Positions 47,805 through 55,615 of a stretch of DNA of 64,000 nt are shown in pieces. Origin of the DNA: Lachnospiraceae bacterium KM106-2 (GTDB lineage: Bacteria; Bacillota; Clostridia; Lachnospirales; Lachnospiraceae). Within the stretch, counting starts at the first letter, position 1. Each line of letters begins with the position of its first letter. The notes under the pieces were generated by a model, which had not been told where the DNA came from, did not search any database, and saw nothing but the letters and a program-made list of their open reading frames with translations. Location of the stretch: assembly GCA_009731425.1 (NCBI GenBank), contig AP018794.1:1495960-1559959 (forward strand), read 5' to 3'. Made by a program: the position numbers and the translations under genes.

Positions 47805-47898
47805 CTTATAAGTTATTTTCTTATAAGTACAAGTTCCGATAGGACGAGTTAACCCTCTCTTCTCTGCACAAGTCTCGTCCGCTGATCAGACCTTGTAC
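47805..47898 (-). promoter_or_regulatory. Candidate attenuator hairpins in the MFS leader
   Basis: Three alternative stems: 47868-47875 with 47888-47896, 47842-47848 with 47874-47880, and 47827-47833 with 47892-47898. A fourth 8-bp stem, CTTATAAG twice (47805-47812 and 47820-47827), touches the MFS ribosome binding site at 47799-47806. A layout in which ribosome stalling in the leader would switch stems. Confidence 0.55.
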
Positions 47899-47938
47899 AG
47901 AGCCATGCATTTAACATGATACACCTTCGACATAACAT
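47849..47938 (-). CDS. Candidate leader peptide, 29 aa
   Basis: ATG at 47938 has GAGGTG eight bases ahead. The 29-residue reading begins MLCRRCIMLNAWLC and contains an Arg-Thr-Arg tripeptide at residues 20-22, of the Arg/Lys-X-Arg/Lys type known to arrest ribosomes with macrolides. An alternative ATG at 47933 in another frame gives a 15-residue peptide (MSKVYHVKCMALYKV) ending at 47886. Either could be the translated leader of the MFS gene. Confidence 0.5.
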   Translation of the reverse strand: MLCRRCIMLNAWLCTRSDQRTRLVQRREG

Positions 47939-47956
47939 ATTTATCACCTCTAAATT

Positions 47957-49147
47957 CTATTGTATCACACTTTGCTTTTCTTTTACCTTGTATAAAATAA
48001 AATCTACGAATCCGGTTAAAAGCATAGTTGCAACAATATCCGGTAAGGTATTTCCAACTAGCAGATCTTTCGTTAATAGATAACGATATAAAACAAATCC
48101 GCACACCCAGATAGCTAAATGAATCCAATCAAAGGATGTAGTAATGGCAGCACGATGAAAGATAAAATAATCGACAATCTGAATGGCGATCATCGGTGCA
48201 AATACCGAACCGATCAAATAAAGAAAATCTGTAATATCATCCATTGGATAGCTGATTGCTCCAATCATTCCAATGATCGTTACTCCGATCGCGATTAACT
48301 TTCCTTTCCATCTTGTATCGATCGACTCTGCTGAGATACCTGCAGAATAAGCATCTAAGAATGTTGTCGTTACCGTAGATAATACGACGATGATCAAGGC
48401 TGCTATGCCAAGTCCGGCTTTACTCATAATGGAGGCGATCTGAATCTCTCCCGTATAGATTGCTGCTCCCATTCCGATCAGGTACATAAAGCAACTGATA
48501 AGCGAATAAGTAAGGACGCTGACACATACGGCTTTTACTGGTTTCTTTGCTTTGCTTGTATAATCGCTGATTAAAGGCAACCAGGATAATGGCATTGCAA
48601 CACCTAATTCGATGGCCGCACCAAAACTAATTGTTCCTTTGATCAAATTAGAACTTCCGCTGTGATCAAGAAAGATTACTTTACATAAGACAATGGTTAA
48701 TAGGAATAAAGCTCCCATAGCAATTGTATTTAGCTTTCCAAGGTGACTCAATCCGATCATTAACCATAATATGATCAGACCACCAATGATCACACACCAG
48801 ATCCATGCTCCTTGATGGAACACTCCATCTGCCGCCTGTGCCCCATCATAGATCATGATCGCAGTCCATCCTGCTAACTGAATGATATTTAAGATACTAA
48901 ATAAATAACCACCGCGACTGCCGAAACTTAATTTTACCGTTTCCATTGCACTTTTTTCGCTTCTTGCACCAATAAGCCCTGCAAGATACATGAGAACTGC
49001 TCCTATTACATGACCGATTAAAATAGCAAGAAACCCTTTTGTCATGCCAAGAGGTGCAAAACTGGTGCCTGTCATGATCTCAGCGATCGAAATTCCAGCA
49101 CCAAACCAGATAAGTGCATTACTTCTAAGTGATGTCTTCTCTTCCAT
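47957..49147 (-). CDS. cytX: Hydroxymethylpyrimidine transporter
   Basis: A 396-residue NCS1-family permease (LIWFGAGISIAEIMTGTSFAPLGMTKGFLAILIGHVIGA; AMPLSWLPLISDYTSKAKKP). Location directly behind thiD and a TPP riboswitch identifies it as CytX, a thiamine-pyrimidine importer. The ATG at 49147 with AGGAGG is preferred; the longer reading overlaps thiD. Last gene of the thi operon. Confidence 0.88.
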   Translation of the reverse strand: MEEKTSLRSNALIWFGAGISIAEIMTGTSFAPLGMTKGFLAILIGHVIGAVLMYLAGLIGARSEKSAMETVKLSFGSRGGYLFSILNIIQLAGWTAIMIYDGAQAADGVFHQGAWIWCVIIGGLIILWLMIGLSHLGKLNTIAMGALFLLTIVLCKVIFLDHSGSSNLIKGTISFGAAIELGVAMPLSWLPLISDYTSKAKKPVKAVCVSVLTYSLISCFMYLIGMGAAIYTGEIQIASIMSKAGLGIAALIIVVLSTVTTTFLDAYSAGISAESIDTRWKGKLIAIGVTIIGMIGAISYPMDDITDFLYLIGSVFAPMIAIQIVDYFIFHRAAITTSFDWIHLAIWVCGFVLYRYLLTKDLLVGNTLPDIVATMLLTGFVDFILYKVKEKQSVIQ

Positions 49148-49157
49148 ACTGCACCTC

Positions 49158-49949
49158 CTAATATTCGCCGGAAACGGCAAATGCATGGTTCATCGGACCA
49201 CTTCCGCTACCGAGATCAAGCATATCAGCTAAGGCTCCCGAAAGGTAACTCTTTGCCTTCTTCACAGATGTATTCCTATCATATCCTTTCGCAAGATTGG
49301 CTGCGATCGCACTGGATAATGTACACCCTGTTCCATGGGTATTAGGATTATCGATCCGTTTTCCTAAAAACCATTCATGCTCTCCTTGATAACAAAGTAG
49401 ATCATTGGCATCATTTAGTGCGTGACCGCCCTTACAAAGTACCGCTACCCCATAACGTTCTGAGATTAGTTTAGCCGCCGCGATCATATCCTCTTTACTT
49501 GAAATCTTTCTTTGTGCCAGACACTCTGCCTCGGGGATATTCGGCGTAATAATATCCGCAAGTGGAAGAAGTGTTTCCTTTAATGTCTCTATCGCTTCAT
49601 CACTGATCAATTTTGCTCCGCTTGTTGCAACCATAACCGGATCAATCACGATATTCTTTGCATGATAGAACCGTAAACGCTCTGCAATTACCTCGATCAA
49701 TTCGGAAGACGATACCATTCCAATCTTCACGGCATCTGGATAAATATCCGTAAAGATGCAGTCAAGCTGCTCTTTTAAAAATGCTCCATTCACTTCCATG
49801 ATATCTGTAACACCGGTTGTATTCTGTGCAGTCAAAGCGGTGATCGCACTCATGGCATAAACTCCATTCGTGGTCATTGTCTTAATATCTGCTTGAATTC
49901 CGGCGCCTCCGCTAGAATCACTTCCAGCGATTGTTAATGCTGTTCTCAT
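49158..49949 (-). CDS. thiD: Hydroxymethylpyrimidine/phosphomethylpyrimidine kinase
   Basis: A 263-residue ribokinase-fold enzyme with TIAGSDSSGGAGIQADIKT (about 7-25), VIDPVMVATSGAKLI and the ATP/Mg motif NTHGTGCTLSSAIAANLAKG (about 208-227). It phosphorylates HMP twice for thiamine salvage. Third gene of the thi operon. Confidence 0.95.
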   Translation of the reverse strand: MRTALTIAGSDSSGGAGIQADIKTMTTNGVYAMSAITALTAQNTTGVTDIMEVNGAFLKEQLDCIFTDIYPDAVKIGMVSSSELIEVIAERLRFYHAKNIVIDPVMVATSGAKLISDEAIETLKETLLPLADIITPNIPEAECLAQRKISSKEDMIAAAKLISERYGVAVLCKGGHALNDANDLLCYQGEHEWFLGKRIDNPNTHGTGCTLSSAIAANLAKGYDRNTSVKKAKSYLSGALADMLDLGSGSGPMNHAFAVSGEY

Positions 49950-50025
49950 TATAATTCCTCCCTATGCATTAATTTTCTTACGCGACATAAGGTGGTGCCC
50001 CCAATTTGCCGCTATCGCAACTTTC

Positions 50026-50667
50026 TTATGATTGAAAGAGTGCTTCTGATCTTTGTCGTAACTCTGCTGTTGCTTTCGTAATATCCTTGCTTGCAAAAAT
50101 AGCACTGATCACTGCAATCCCACAGATTCCACTTCCTTTTAGTTCTTCTACATTTGCTTTTGTAATCCCCCCGATGGCGATCACCGGAATCTGAACTGCC
50201 TTACAGATTGCCGCTAAGGTAGCATAGCTGACATCCTGGGCATCTTTTTTTGTATTGGTAGAAAATACAGCTCCTACGCCAAGATAATCAGCGCCCATCT
50301 TTTCAGCTAACATTGCTTGTTCAACGGTCTGTGCAGACACACCGATGATCTTATCCTCTCCTAAGAGTTTACGAACTTCATCTGCCGTCCCATCGGATTG
50401 TCCAATATGAACCCCATCCGCATCGATTTCTTTTGCAATACTGATATCATCATTGATGATAAATGGAACCTGGTATTGCTTACATAAAGTCTTTAACTGT
50501 CTTGCCTCTTCTAGAAACTTAGCTCGTTCTAGTTCTTTCTCTCTGATCTGAATAAAGGTTGCTCCACCTTTTAGAGCCTTCTCTACCTGCTCATAGAGCG
50601 TCTCCTCATAAAGCCAACTGCGATCTGTGATCGCATATAAGGCAAGATCCTTCTTATCGCACTTCAT
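50026..50667 (-). CDS. thiE: Thiamine-phosphate synthase
   Basis: A 213-residue TIM-barrel enzyme: FIQIREKELE, FIINDDISIAKEIDADGVHIGQSD, GVSAQTVEQA, YLGVGAVFSTNTKKDA, VIAIGGITKANV. It joins HMP-diphosphate and hydroxyethylthiazole phosphate. It overlaps thiM by 14 bases, indicating tight coupling. Confidence 0.95.
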   Translation of the reverse strand: MKCDKKDLALYAITDRSWLYEETLYEQVEKALKGGATFIQIREKELERAKFLEEARQLKTLCKQYQVPFIINDDISIAKEIDADGVHIGQSDGTADEVRKLLGEDKIIGVSAQTVEQAMLAEKMGADYLGVGAVFSTNTKKDAQDVSYATLAAICKAVQIPVIAIGGITKANVEELKGSGICGIAVISAIFASKDITKATAELRQRSEALFQS

Positions 50668-51475
50668 ATCTTGCTCTCCTCTCTAACTCTTCTCCTGTCA
50701 TATTGTAAATGGCGTCGATGATCCGATTGCGAAATGTGGCATTTCCTTCTTCTGCTTTTTTATGTTCCCATCCGATCTCTCCTGCTACTCCCATCATCAT
50801 GACAGCTGTTGCAGCTGCCTCTAACGGATGATTCTGATTCGCCACAAGAAAGGCTGTCATAATACCAGATAGTTGGCATCCTGTTCCCGTAATTCTGCCC
50901 ATCTCGCTTCTTCCGTTATAGATACAATAACAGCGGTTCTCATCTGCAACTAGATCAATTGCCCCTGTGATTGCTACAACAACATGATGTTCCTTGGAAA
51001 ACTGTTTTGCAAAGGCAACTGCGGTATCTATATGTTCTTTGGTCACAGCATCACTGATATCTGCATCTACCCCTTTTGTCGTTCCATCTCCACTTGCTAG
51101 TGTCTTAATTTCTGAAATATTTCCTCTGATCACACTTAACTGAATCTCATCGATCAACTTTAATGCCGTATTGGTACGAAGGGTACTTGCCCCTGCTCCT
51201 ACTGGGTCTAACAATACAGGGTGCCCTAATGCATTTGCCTTCTTCCCCGCTAAGATCATCGCATCGATCGTTCTGGCATTTAATGTACCAATATTGATGT
51301 TTAATCCTCCACAGATGGAAGTGATCTCTTCCACTTCCTCTTTCTCATCTGCCATGATAGGGCTTCCCCCACAGGCTAAAATTACATTTGCTACATCATT
51401 TACCGTAACGTAATTAGTAATGTTATGTACTAATGGCATAGTCTTTCTTACGTTTTCTAAATATTCTTTTAACAT
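50654..51475 (-). CDS. thiM: Hydroxyethylthiazole kinase
   Basis: A 273-residue enzyme (MPLVHNITNYVTVNDVANVILACGGSPIMADE, LDPVGAGASTLRT, VVAITGAIDLVAD, GRITGTGCQLSGIMTAFL). It phosphorylates the thiazole moiety. First gene of the operon behind the TPP riboswitch. No thiC, thiG or thiH is present here, so the operon serves salvage. Confidence 0.95.
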   Translation of the reverse strand: MLKEYLENVRKTMPLVHNITNYVTVNDVANVILACGGSPIMADEKEEVEEITSICGGLNINIGTLNARTIDAMILAGKKANALGHPVLLDPVGAGASTLRTNTALKLIDEIQLSVIRGNISEIKTLASGDGTTKGVDADISDAVTKEHIDTAVAFAKQFSKEHHVVVAITGAIDLVADENRCYCIYNGRSEMGRITGTGCQLSGIMTAFLVANQNHPLEAAATAVMMMGVAGEIGWEHKKAEEGNATFRNRIIDAIYNMTGEELERRARYEVR

Positions 51476-51577
51476 TATTCCTCCTACTTGCCAAACTAAA
51501 GTGAACGCATAATACCACTTTTCATAGTAGTATCCTTCTACTACAAAATGACTTCGTTATTGCTATCAACGAAAAAA

Positions 51578-51612
51578 GCGGTGGTACCAAAAGAGACTTC
51601 TGGTATCACCGC
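51578..51612 (-). terminator. TPP riboswitch terminator
   Basis: A 12-bp stem with one mismatch (51578-51589 with 51601-51612) followed by T6 on the minus strand, between the aptamer and thiM. Confidence 0.93.
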
Positions 51613-51630
51613 ATATACTTATGCTTCCAT

Positions 51631-51718
51631 CTTTCCCTACGTTGGCATTATCCAAATCAGGTTTTGGGTCAAGGCATTCCAGCCTACTCTCAGCCCATTT
51701 ACATGAGCTCCCCGTTAT
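51631..51718 (-). ncRNA. TPP (THI-box) riboswitch
   Basis: On the minus strand the conserved segments appear in order: ACGGGGAGC, TGGGCTGAGAGTAGG, GACCC, AACCTGATTTGGATAATGCC and ACGTAGGGAA. These form the standard aptamer. A terminator follows, so thiamine diphosphate should switch the operon off by termination. Confidence 0.97.
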
Positions 51719-51728
51719 TTACAAGTTC

Positions 51729-51756
51729 ATTATACACATTATTCTATCAAATGCAA
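51729..51756 (-). promoter_or_regulatory. Promoter of the thi operon
   Basis: Minus-strand TTGCAT (51751-51756), 16-base spacer, TATAAT (51729-51734), placing transcription start just ahead of the aptamer. Confidence 0.8.
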
Positions 51757-51765
51757 GATTATTCC

Positions 51766-52281
51766 TTAATTACTTAATGTTACAACATCTAAGCCTTCAC
51801 AGATCATTGCTTCAATTTCTTCTCTTGTCTTTTCTAATACGATGGAGAATTCCTGATAAAGAGCATCTTCTACTTTCTTTAGGAAACGCTCATCCATCGA
51901 TGTAATCTTCTTTCCTTGTGCAACACGTTTTTGATTTCTAGTATGGATCGTCTTTATAACTTTAAGCCATTCCTTACATTCACAACTACGATAAGCATCT
52001 TTATATTGTGTCTCACGTAACTTATTATTTCTTGTATCAAACATTTCTAATTCAGGAATGTTCTCTAACAGATCCATAGCCTCTTCTTTCGTGATCAACT
52101 GACGCATGATTATCTTACGATTTTCAAGTGGTGTAAAGATCTTACTGCTGTTTGTGTTGAGCGGTAAGAGAAAATAATATAACTTCTCTTCATCGACATC
52201 ATCTAAGTCTAGTGTTGAGATATCTGTAACCTCGCATACACCAGCGCTTCCATACACAACCAACTCTCCAACTTCAAACAT
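51766..52281 (-). CDS. CarD-family transcription factor
   Basis: A 171-residue protein with the N-terminal CarD/CdnL/TRCF RNA-polymerase interacting domain (FEVGELVVYGSAGVCEVTDI, about 2-21; YYFLLPLNTNSSKIFTPLEN) and a helical C-terminal DNA-binding domain (about 80-165). It probably stabilises open complexes at rRNA-type promoters. Downstream of the initiator tRNA. Confidence 0.9.
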   Translation of the reverse strand: MFEVGELVVYGSAGVCEVTDISTLDLDDVDEEKLYYFLLPLNTNSSKIFTPLENRKIIMRQLITKEEAMDLLENIPELEMFDTRNNKLRETQYKDAYRSCECKEWLKVIKTIHTRNQKRVAQGKKITSMDERFLKKVEDALYQEFSIVLEKTREEIEAMICEGLDVVTLSN

Positions 52282-52450
52282 TTTAATCCTCTTTTCTCAA
52301 ATCACCATTAACAGTTTCATATGTACTATCATCGATCTTTTATTTACAAATATAATCTGCATGAATATAAGAGGTCTTACGCTAGAATTCATCTAACGAA
52401 GACCTCCCCAAATAACATACCTATATAAATGATCCATGATCATAAAAAAA

Positions 52451-52524
52451 TTGCGGGAGTAGGATTTGAACCTACGACCTTCGGGTTATGGGCCCGACGA
52501 GCTTCCAGACTGCTCCACCCCGCG
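52451..52524 (-). tRNA. Initiator tRNA-Met (CAT)
   Basis: 74-base gene with initiator hallmarks: unpaired C1-A72, three G-C pairs in the anticodon stem (TCGGG/CCCGA) and the CAT anticodon. CCA is not encoded; T7 follows and may end transcription. The anticodon loop reads CCCATAA, so position 33 is C instead of the usual U. Confidence 0.93.
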
Positions 52525-52549
52525 ACATTTATATCAATCCAATATGCAA

Positions 52550-52963
52550 TTACATATTAGAGAGATTATCGTATACTCTTTCAAACATTGTAATAAATTG
52601 TTTCTTTTCATCCTCATCAAAGCCTTCAAAGACACCTTCATCTAATTGTCTAAAAGCTTCTGTTACTTTTTGCTGCTCTGCTCTTCCTCTTTCTGTCATA
52701 TAAACATACAAAGAACGACGATTTCCTTGCTTTGACTTTCTTTCAATTAGTCCGGCTTCTTCCATTCGATATAATAAATTTGTTACAGTTGCCGGCTCAA
52801 TCTGACATGCTGTTGCAATATCTTTCTGAACACTTCCATCATGTTCACTCAAATAATCAAGTACTTTAGGCTGTCCCGTTGTTAGTTTTGTTTCAACTAG
52901 TCTGCCATAAAGTTTTCTATGAAAGACAATGTGGGTTCGCATGAGAGCGATATGAAATTTCAT
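52550..52963 (-). CDS. MarR family transcriptional regulator
   Basis: A 137-residue winged-helix regulator (LTTGQPKVLDYLSEHDGSVQKDIATACQIEPATVTNLLYRMEEAGLIERK, then RSLYVYMTERGR). Likely homodimer responding to small phenolic or oxidative signals. Strong promoter and inverted repeats lie upstream, fitting autoregulation. The tRNA gene starts 25 bases after its stop codon. Confidence 0.93.
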   Translation of the reverse strand: MKFHIALMRTHIVFHRKLYGRLVETKLTTGQPKVLDYLSEHDGSVQKDIATACQIEPATVTNLLYRMEEAGLIERKSKQGNRRSLYVYMTERGRAEQQKVTEAFRQLDEGVFEGFDEDEKKQFITMFERVYDNLSNM

Positions 52964-53000
52964 CTCACAAATCTCCTAGGATCTTATTTATTAGAACCTT

Positions 53001-53076
53001 AATTATTACTCTTCGAATAATTAGCTTTCTAACTAACTTGTAAATACTATTATACCTGTTATTTTTACTTTGTCAA
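53001..53076 (-). promoter_or_regulatory. MarR promoter and putative operator
   Basis: Minus-strand TTGACA (53071-53076), 16-base spacer, TATAAT (53049-53054). In the leader, AATTATT and AATAATT (53001-53007 and 53016-53022) form a 7-bp inverted repeat typical of MarR sites. Confidence 0.7.
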
Positions 53077-53118
53077 CCATTTATTTCATGTTTTATAATA
53101 TTTTACCACAAGTTTCTT

Positions 53119-53147
53119 TCGACTCTTCCTCTTAACTATGCTATAAT
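53119..53147 (+). promoter_or_regulatory. Promoter of the small membrane protein gene
   Basis: TCGACT (53119-53124), 17-base spacer, TATAAT (53142-53147), start site near 53154, consistent with translation from ATG 53174 behind AAAGGA. Confidence 0.7.
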
Positions 53148-53173
53148 ATCTTTATTTGAAAGGAATACATAGA

Positions 53174-53416
53174 ATGAAACAAATTATATCTGGTATTGGA
53201 TTCTTTTTTCTTGGAGTATCGATTTTGGGATTGTACTTCTTTGCAGGAATCACTTATATGTCTAAAGTAACTGAATGGGATGCAGAAAAGGGCCGCTTTT
53301 TTTCCGCTATCTCCGACTTAGGACTGGGTCGTTATGGAACATTGGCATTTCTATTTATCGTAATCGGAATCGCACTTAATATCTGGGGATTACTAAAAAA
53401 AGAAGCTGCAAGATAA
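53174..53416 (+). CDS. Small two-helix membrane protein, 80 aa
   Basis: Two hydrophobic segments (IISGIGFFFLGVSILGLYFFAGITY and LAFLFIVIGIALNIWGLL) separated by a charged loop. I recognise no family. Its last codons (KKEAAR, stop) are encoded by the left arm of the terminator, so the gene end and the terminator are the same DNA. That DNA is duplicated exactly at 58772-58809. Confidence 0.7.
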   Translation: MKQIISGIGFFFLGVSILGLYFFAGITYMSKVTEWDAEKGRFFSAISDLGLGRYGTLAFLFIVIGIALNIWGLLKKEAAR

Positions 53417-53432
53417 ACTTGCAGCTTCTTTT
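53395..53432. terminator. Duplicated bidirectional terminator, copy A
   Basis: Stem GAAGCTGCAAG/CTTGCAGCTTC with A7 before and T4 after. All 38 bases are identical to 58772-58809. Bounds the accessory island on the left. Confidence 0.92.
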
Positions 53433-53634
53433 ATCAGAGTTGACAGATGCTCGTTTGTGTAAATGAGAAACGTCAACCTCCTTGCACCTGTCTATAAGTA
53501 AACTATGTGGTTTCTGATTTAAATAGAGAATGAAACTCTTCAAACTATTCCACTATAATTATTGTTAAGTATGTATTATGCATTATTGTGTAAAAAGAAT
53601 TGCCTTACACAAAATATGTCCATGAATTAGAAAA

Positions 53635-53672
53635 GAGCAAGTAAAAGGTTGCTAAGACCTTATCACTTGTTC
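53635..53672 (-). terminator. Terminator of the kinase gene
   Basis: Stem GAGCAAGT/ACTTGTTC with inner AAGGT/ACCTT, followed on the minus strand by TTTT, about 40 bases after the kinase stop. Confidence 0.7.
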
Positions 53673-53711
53673 GGTATAAATACAAATAATATTAATAAAA
53701 CTAAGCAGGAG

Positions 53712-55190
53712 TTATGATTTATTAAACTGTATTTGTTCTAGTATATTGTATGGAACCCTGTCTAATAAATTTTGAGCAGAGAATCTTACTTCTGCACAAT
53801 TCTCTAAAATATTAAGTGCAACCTGTTTAATCTCACGTTCAAATTGGTTTATTACTATATCATAGGCTATACTTGCAAATATATCATAATTTTTCCATCC
53901 ACCATAGCCTGTGGCTTCTACATAATTACTATAAATAGATCTAATTATTTCAACTTGATTACTCACATCACATTTTTGTAATACCTCAGGGAATTTCGTC
54001 CAGCTATTTGAGACAATTTGAGATGATAATATCTCATTAGAAGCTAATTTAGTAATATACTCTTCTACCGCCAAAGAGTAATTTCCTTTATCTATCTCTC
54101 CAGTAATTTTACCAATATTTTCGGTATTTACAAAATCATTATACAAATCATTAAAGGCTGTAATAAGTTCATCTATTGTTCTATATCTTTCCTCTTTTAC
54201 TGATTTAGTACAGTGCTCAACAAATAACTTAAAGGGATGTTTTGTACCTAATTGTCCGTTTCCTATAATAAAATCTATTATCTTTCCTATTGAGAATAAA
54301 TCACTTACTTCATCTAATTCAAGAAAATTTCTAAATCCTTCTGGCGCCAAAAACTGGTGAGTTGGCTTAGGTGAGACTGTACTCAGTCTTGAACGCAAAA
54401 CATTAGCATCTTTTGCAAATCCAAAATCAGCCACATATCCATTCCTGTTAACAATCAAAATATTTCCTACATGCAAATCTCTATGTATAATTCCATTCGT
54501 ATGAGCGATTTTCATTATATCAAGTATTTGTTTAACTAGTTCAATTTTCTCCTGAAATACAAGTTTATTCTCTTTTAAGAATTCCCATAAGTCACAATCT
54601 GCACGTTTCATTAAAAACGAATGATTTATTGAGTCATAATCAAATACCTCTAGTACTTGTGCGCCCAGTTCAAACATATGCTTTTGCACACTATATTCAT
54701 TTTTAAAACGACTAGCTATATCTCTATTTTCCCAATACTCAGACTTAAGTTGTTTTTTTACAAAACCATCATCTAAGAGATATACTTTCCCGAAAGATCC
54801 CTCTAAATATTCTATTCTACCTTCTGGTATAATTTTTTTATAGGTGCTCTCATCATTAAATAATATTTTATATCTCGCTAGATAACTTGCTACTTTTTGT
54901 TTAATTTCATTATCTATATCCGAATAATAAATTATATTAAATACTACCTCCAATAGCTGGTCCCTTAATGTTTCCTCTATGCTAGCATACTGCTCCAGTA
55001 GATCAACTCCTGTTACATAATTTAGCTCTGATACATGATATGACACAAAATCATCTGTATCAAAATAGTCAGATGAAAATATTGTACTCTTAAATAGATC
55101 ATCAAATCCATCCTCATTATCTATGTGATTACCTTCACAAAAATAACTATCGATAAAACTTAAAATCTTTTTAAATGGTTTTTTATCCAT
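53712..55190 (-). CDS. Hanks-type Ser/Thr protein kinase-like protein
   Basis: A 492-residue protein with a non-kinase helical N-terminus (1-120), a kinase domain and a helical C-terminal domain (about 365-492). Kinase motifs are present: Gly-rich GSFGKVYLLDDG (about 131), VKKQ Lys, HRDLHVGNIL catalytic loop (about 240), DFGFAK (about 256) and APEG (about 283). His follows Leu in HRDLH where eukaryote-like kinases have Lys (HRDLK), a change shared with some bacterial relatives. No membrane segment or PASTA repeats, so it is not PrkC. Kinases of this build occur in phage-defence islands, but no partner is certain. Confidence 0.82.
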   Translation of the reverse strand: MDKKPFKKILSFIDSYFCEGNHIDNEDGFDDLFKSTIFSSDYFDTDDFVSYHVSELNYVTGVDLLEQYASIEETLRDQLLEVVFNIIYYSDIDNEIKQKVASYLARYKILFNDESTYKKIIPEGRIEYLEGSFGKVYLLDDGFVKKQLKSEYWENRDIASRFKNEYSVQKHMFELGAQVLEVFDYDSINHSFLMKRADCDLWEFLKENKLVFQEKIELVKQILDIMKIAHTNGIIHRDLHVGNILIVNRNGYVADFGFAKDANVLRSRLSTVSPKPTHQFLAPEGFRNFLELDEVSDLFSIGKIIDFIIGNGQLGTKHPFKLFVEHCTKSVKEERYRTIDELITAFNDLYNDFVNTENIGKITGEIDKGNYSLAVEEYITKLASNEILSSQIVSNSWTKFPEVLQKCDVSNQVEIIRSIYSNYVEATGYGGWKNYDIFASIAYDIVINQFEREIKQVALNILENCAEVRFSAQNLLDRVPYNILEQIQFNKS

Positions 55191-55379
55191 ATTATACCTC
55201 CTCGTATAATAAGTTTGTAAGCAAGATAAATCAGCTTATAAACTTATTCTTTTTTATGATATAGATGTAAGGTCATCTAAGAGGAACTCCCCTCATCCTA
55301 TTTCCATCTATATAATTAATAGTTACATTTTCAATAGTATTAATCCTGTGATATGATATCAGCAGAGTCTGATGTCCGA

Positions 55380-55611
55380 AGGCACTGCTTTTCCTCCTTT
55401 CAGCCGGCTTAGTCCGAGACTGCTCAGAAAGCTTGTAGCCTGGCTCATACAGCACATTCCGCTTACACAGAAGTTGCATCCCAAGCCGTTAGCACCAGCA
55501 AAAAATGCTGGCTCGGTGAATGCTCATTACGCGAGGTTGCGGTCACTGTATGATATACAGGATAAACCTTCTTCTTTAGGCTTCACAAATTCAGATCAGA
55601 AAGGAGCGTGA
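55380..55611 (+). ncRNA. Putative IS110 bridge RNA region
   Basis: The transposase is preceded by about 230 bases of hairpin-rich non-coding DNA, more G+C-rich than its surroundings. A stem at 55495-55511 (CCAGCA, loop of 5, TGCTGG) sits inside a longer arm (55476 to 55523). A 6-bp stem lies at 55546-55560. IS110-group elements encode their bridge RNA in this left-end position. Exact ends and guide loops are not determined. Confidence 0.55.
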
Positions 55612-55615
55612 TATC

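Noticed and set aside
47886..48128. 80-codon minus-strand frame across the end of cytX
   Set aside because: Most of it is an out-of-frame reading inside cytX. Only its last 15 codons, behind a ribosome binding site, are considered as an alternative leader peptide.
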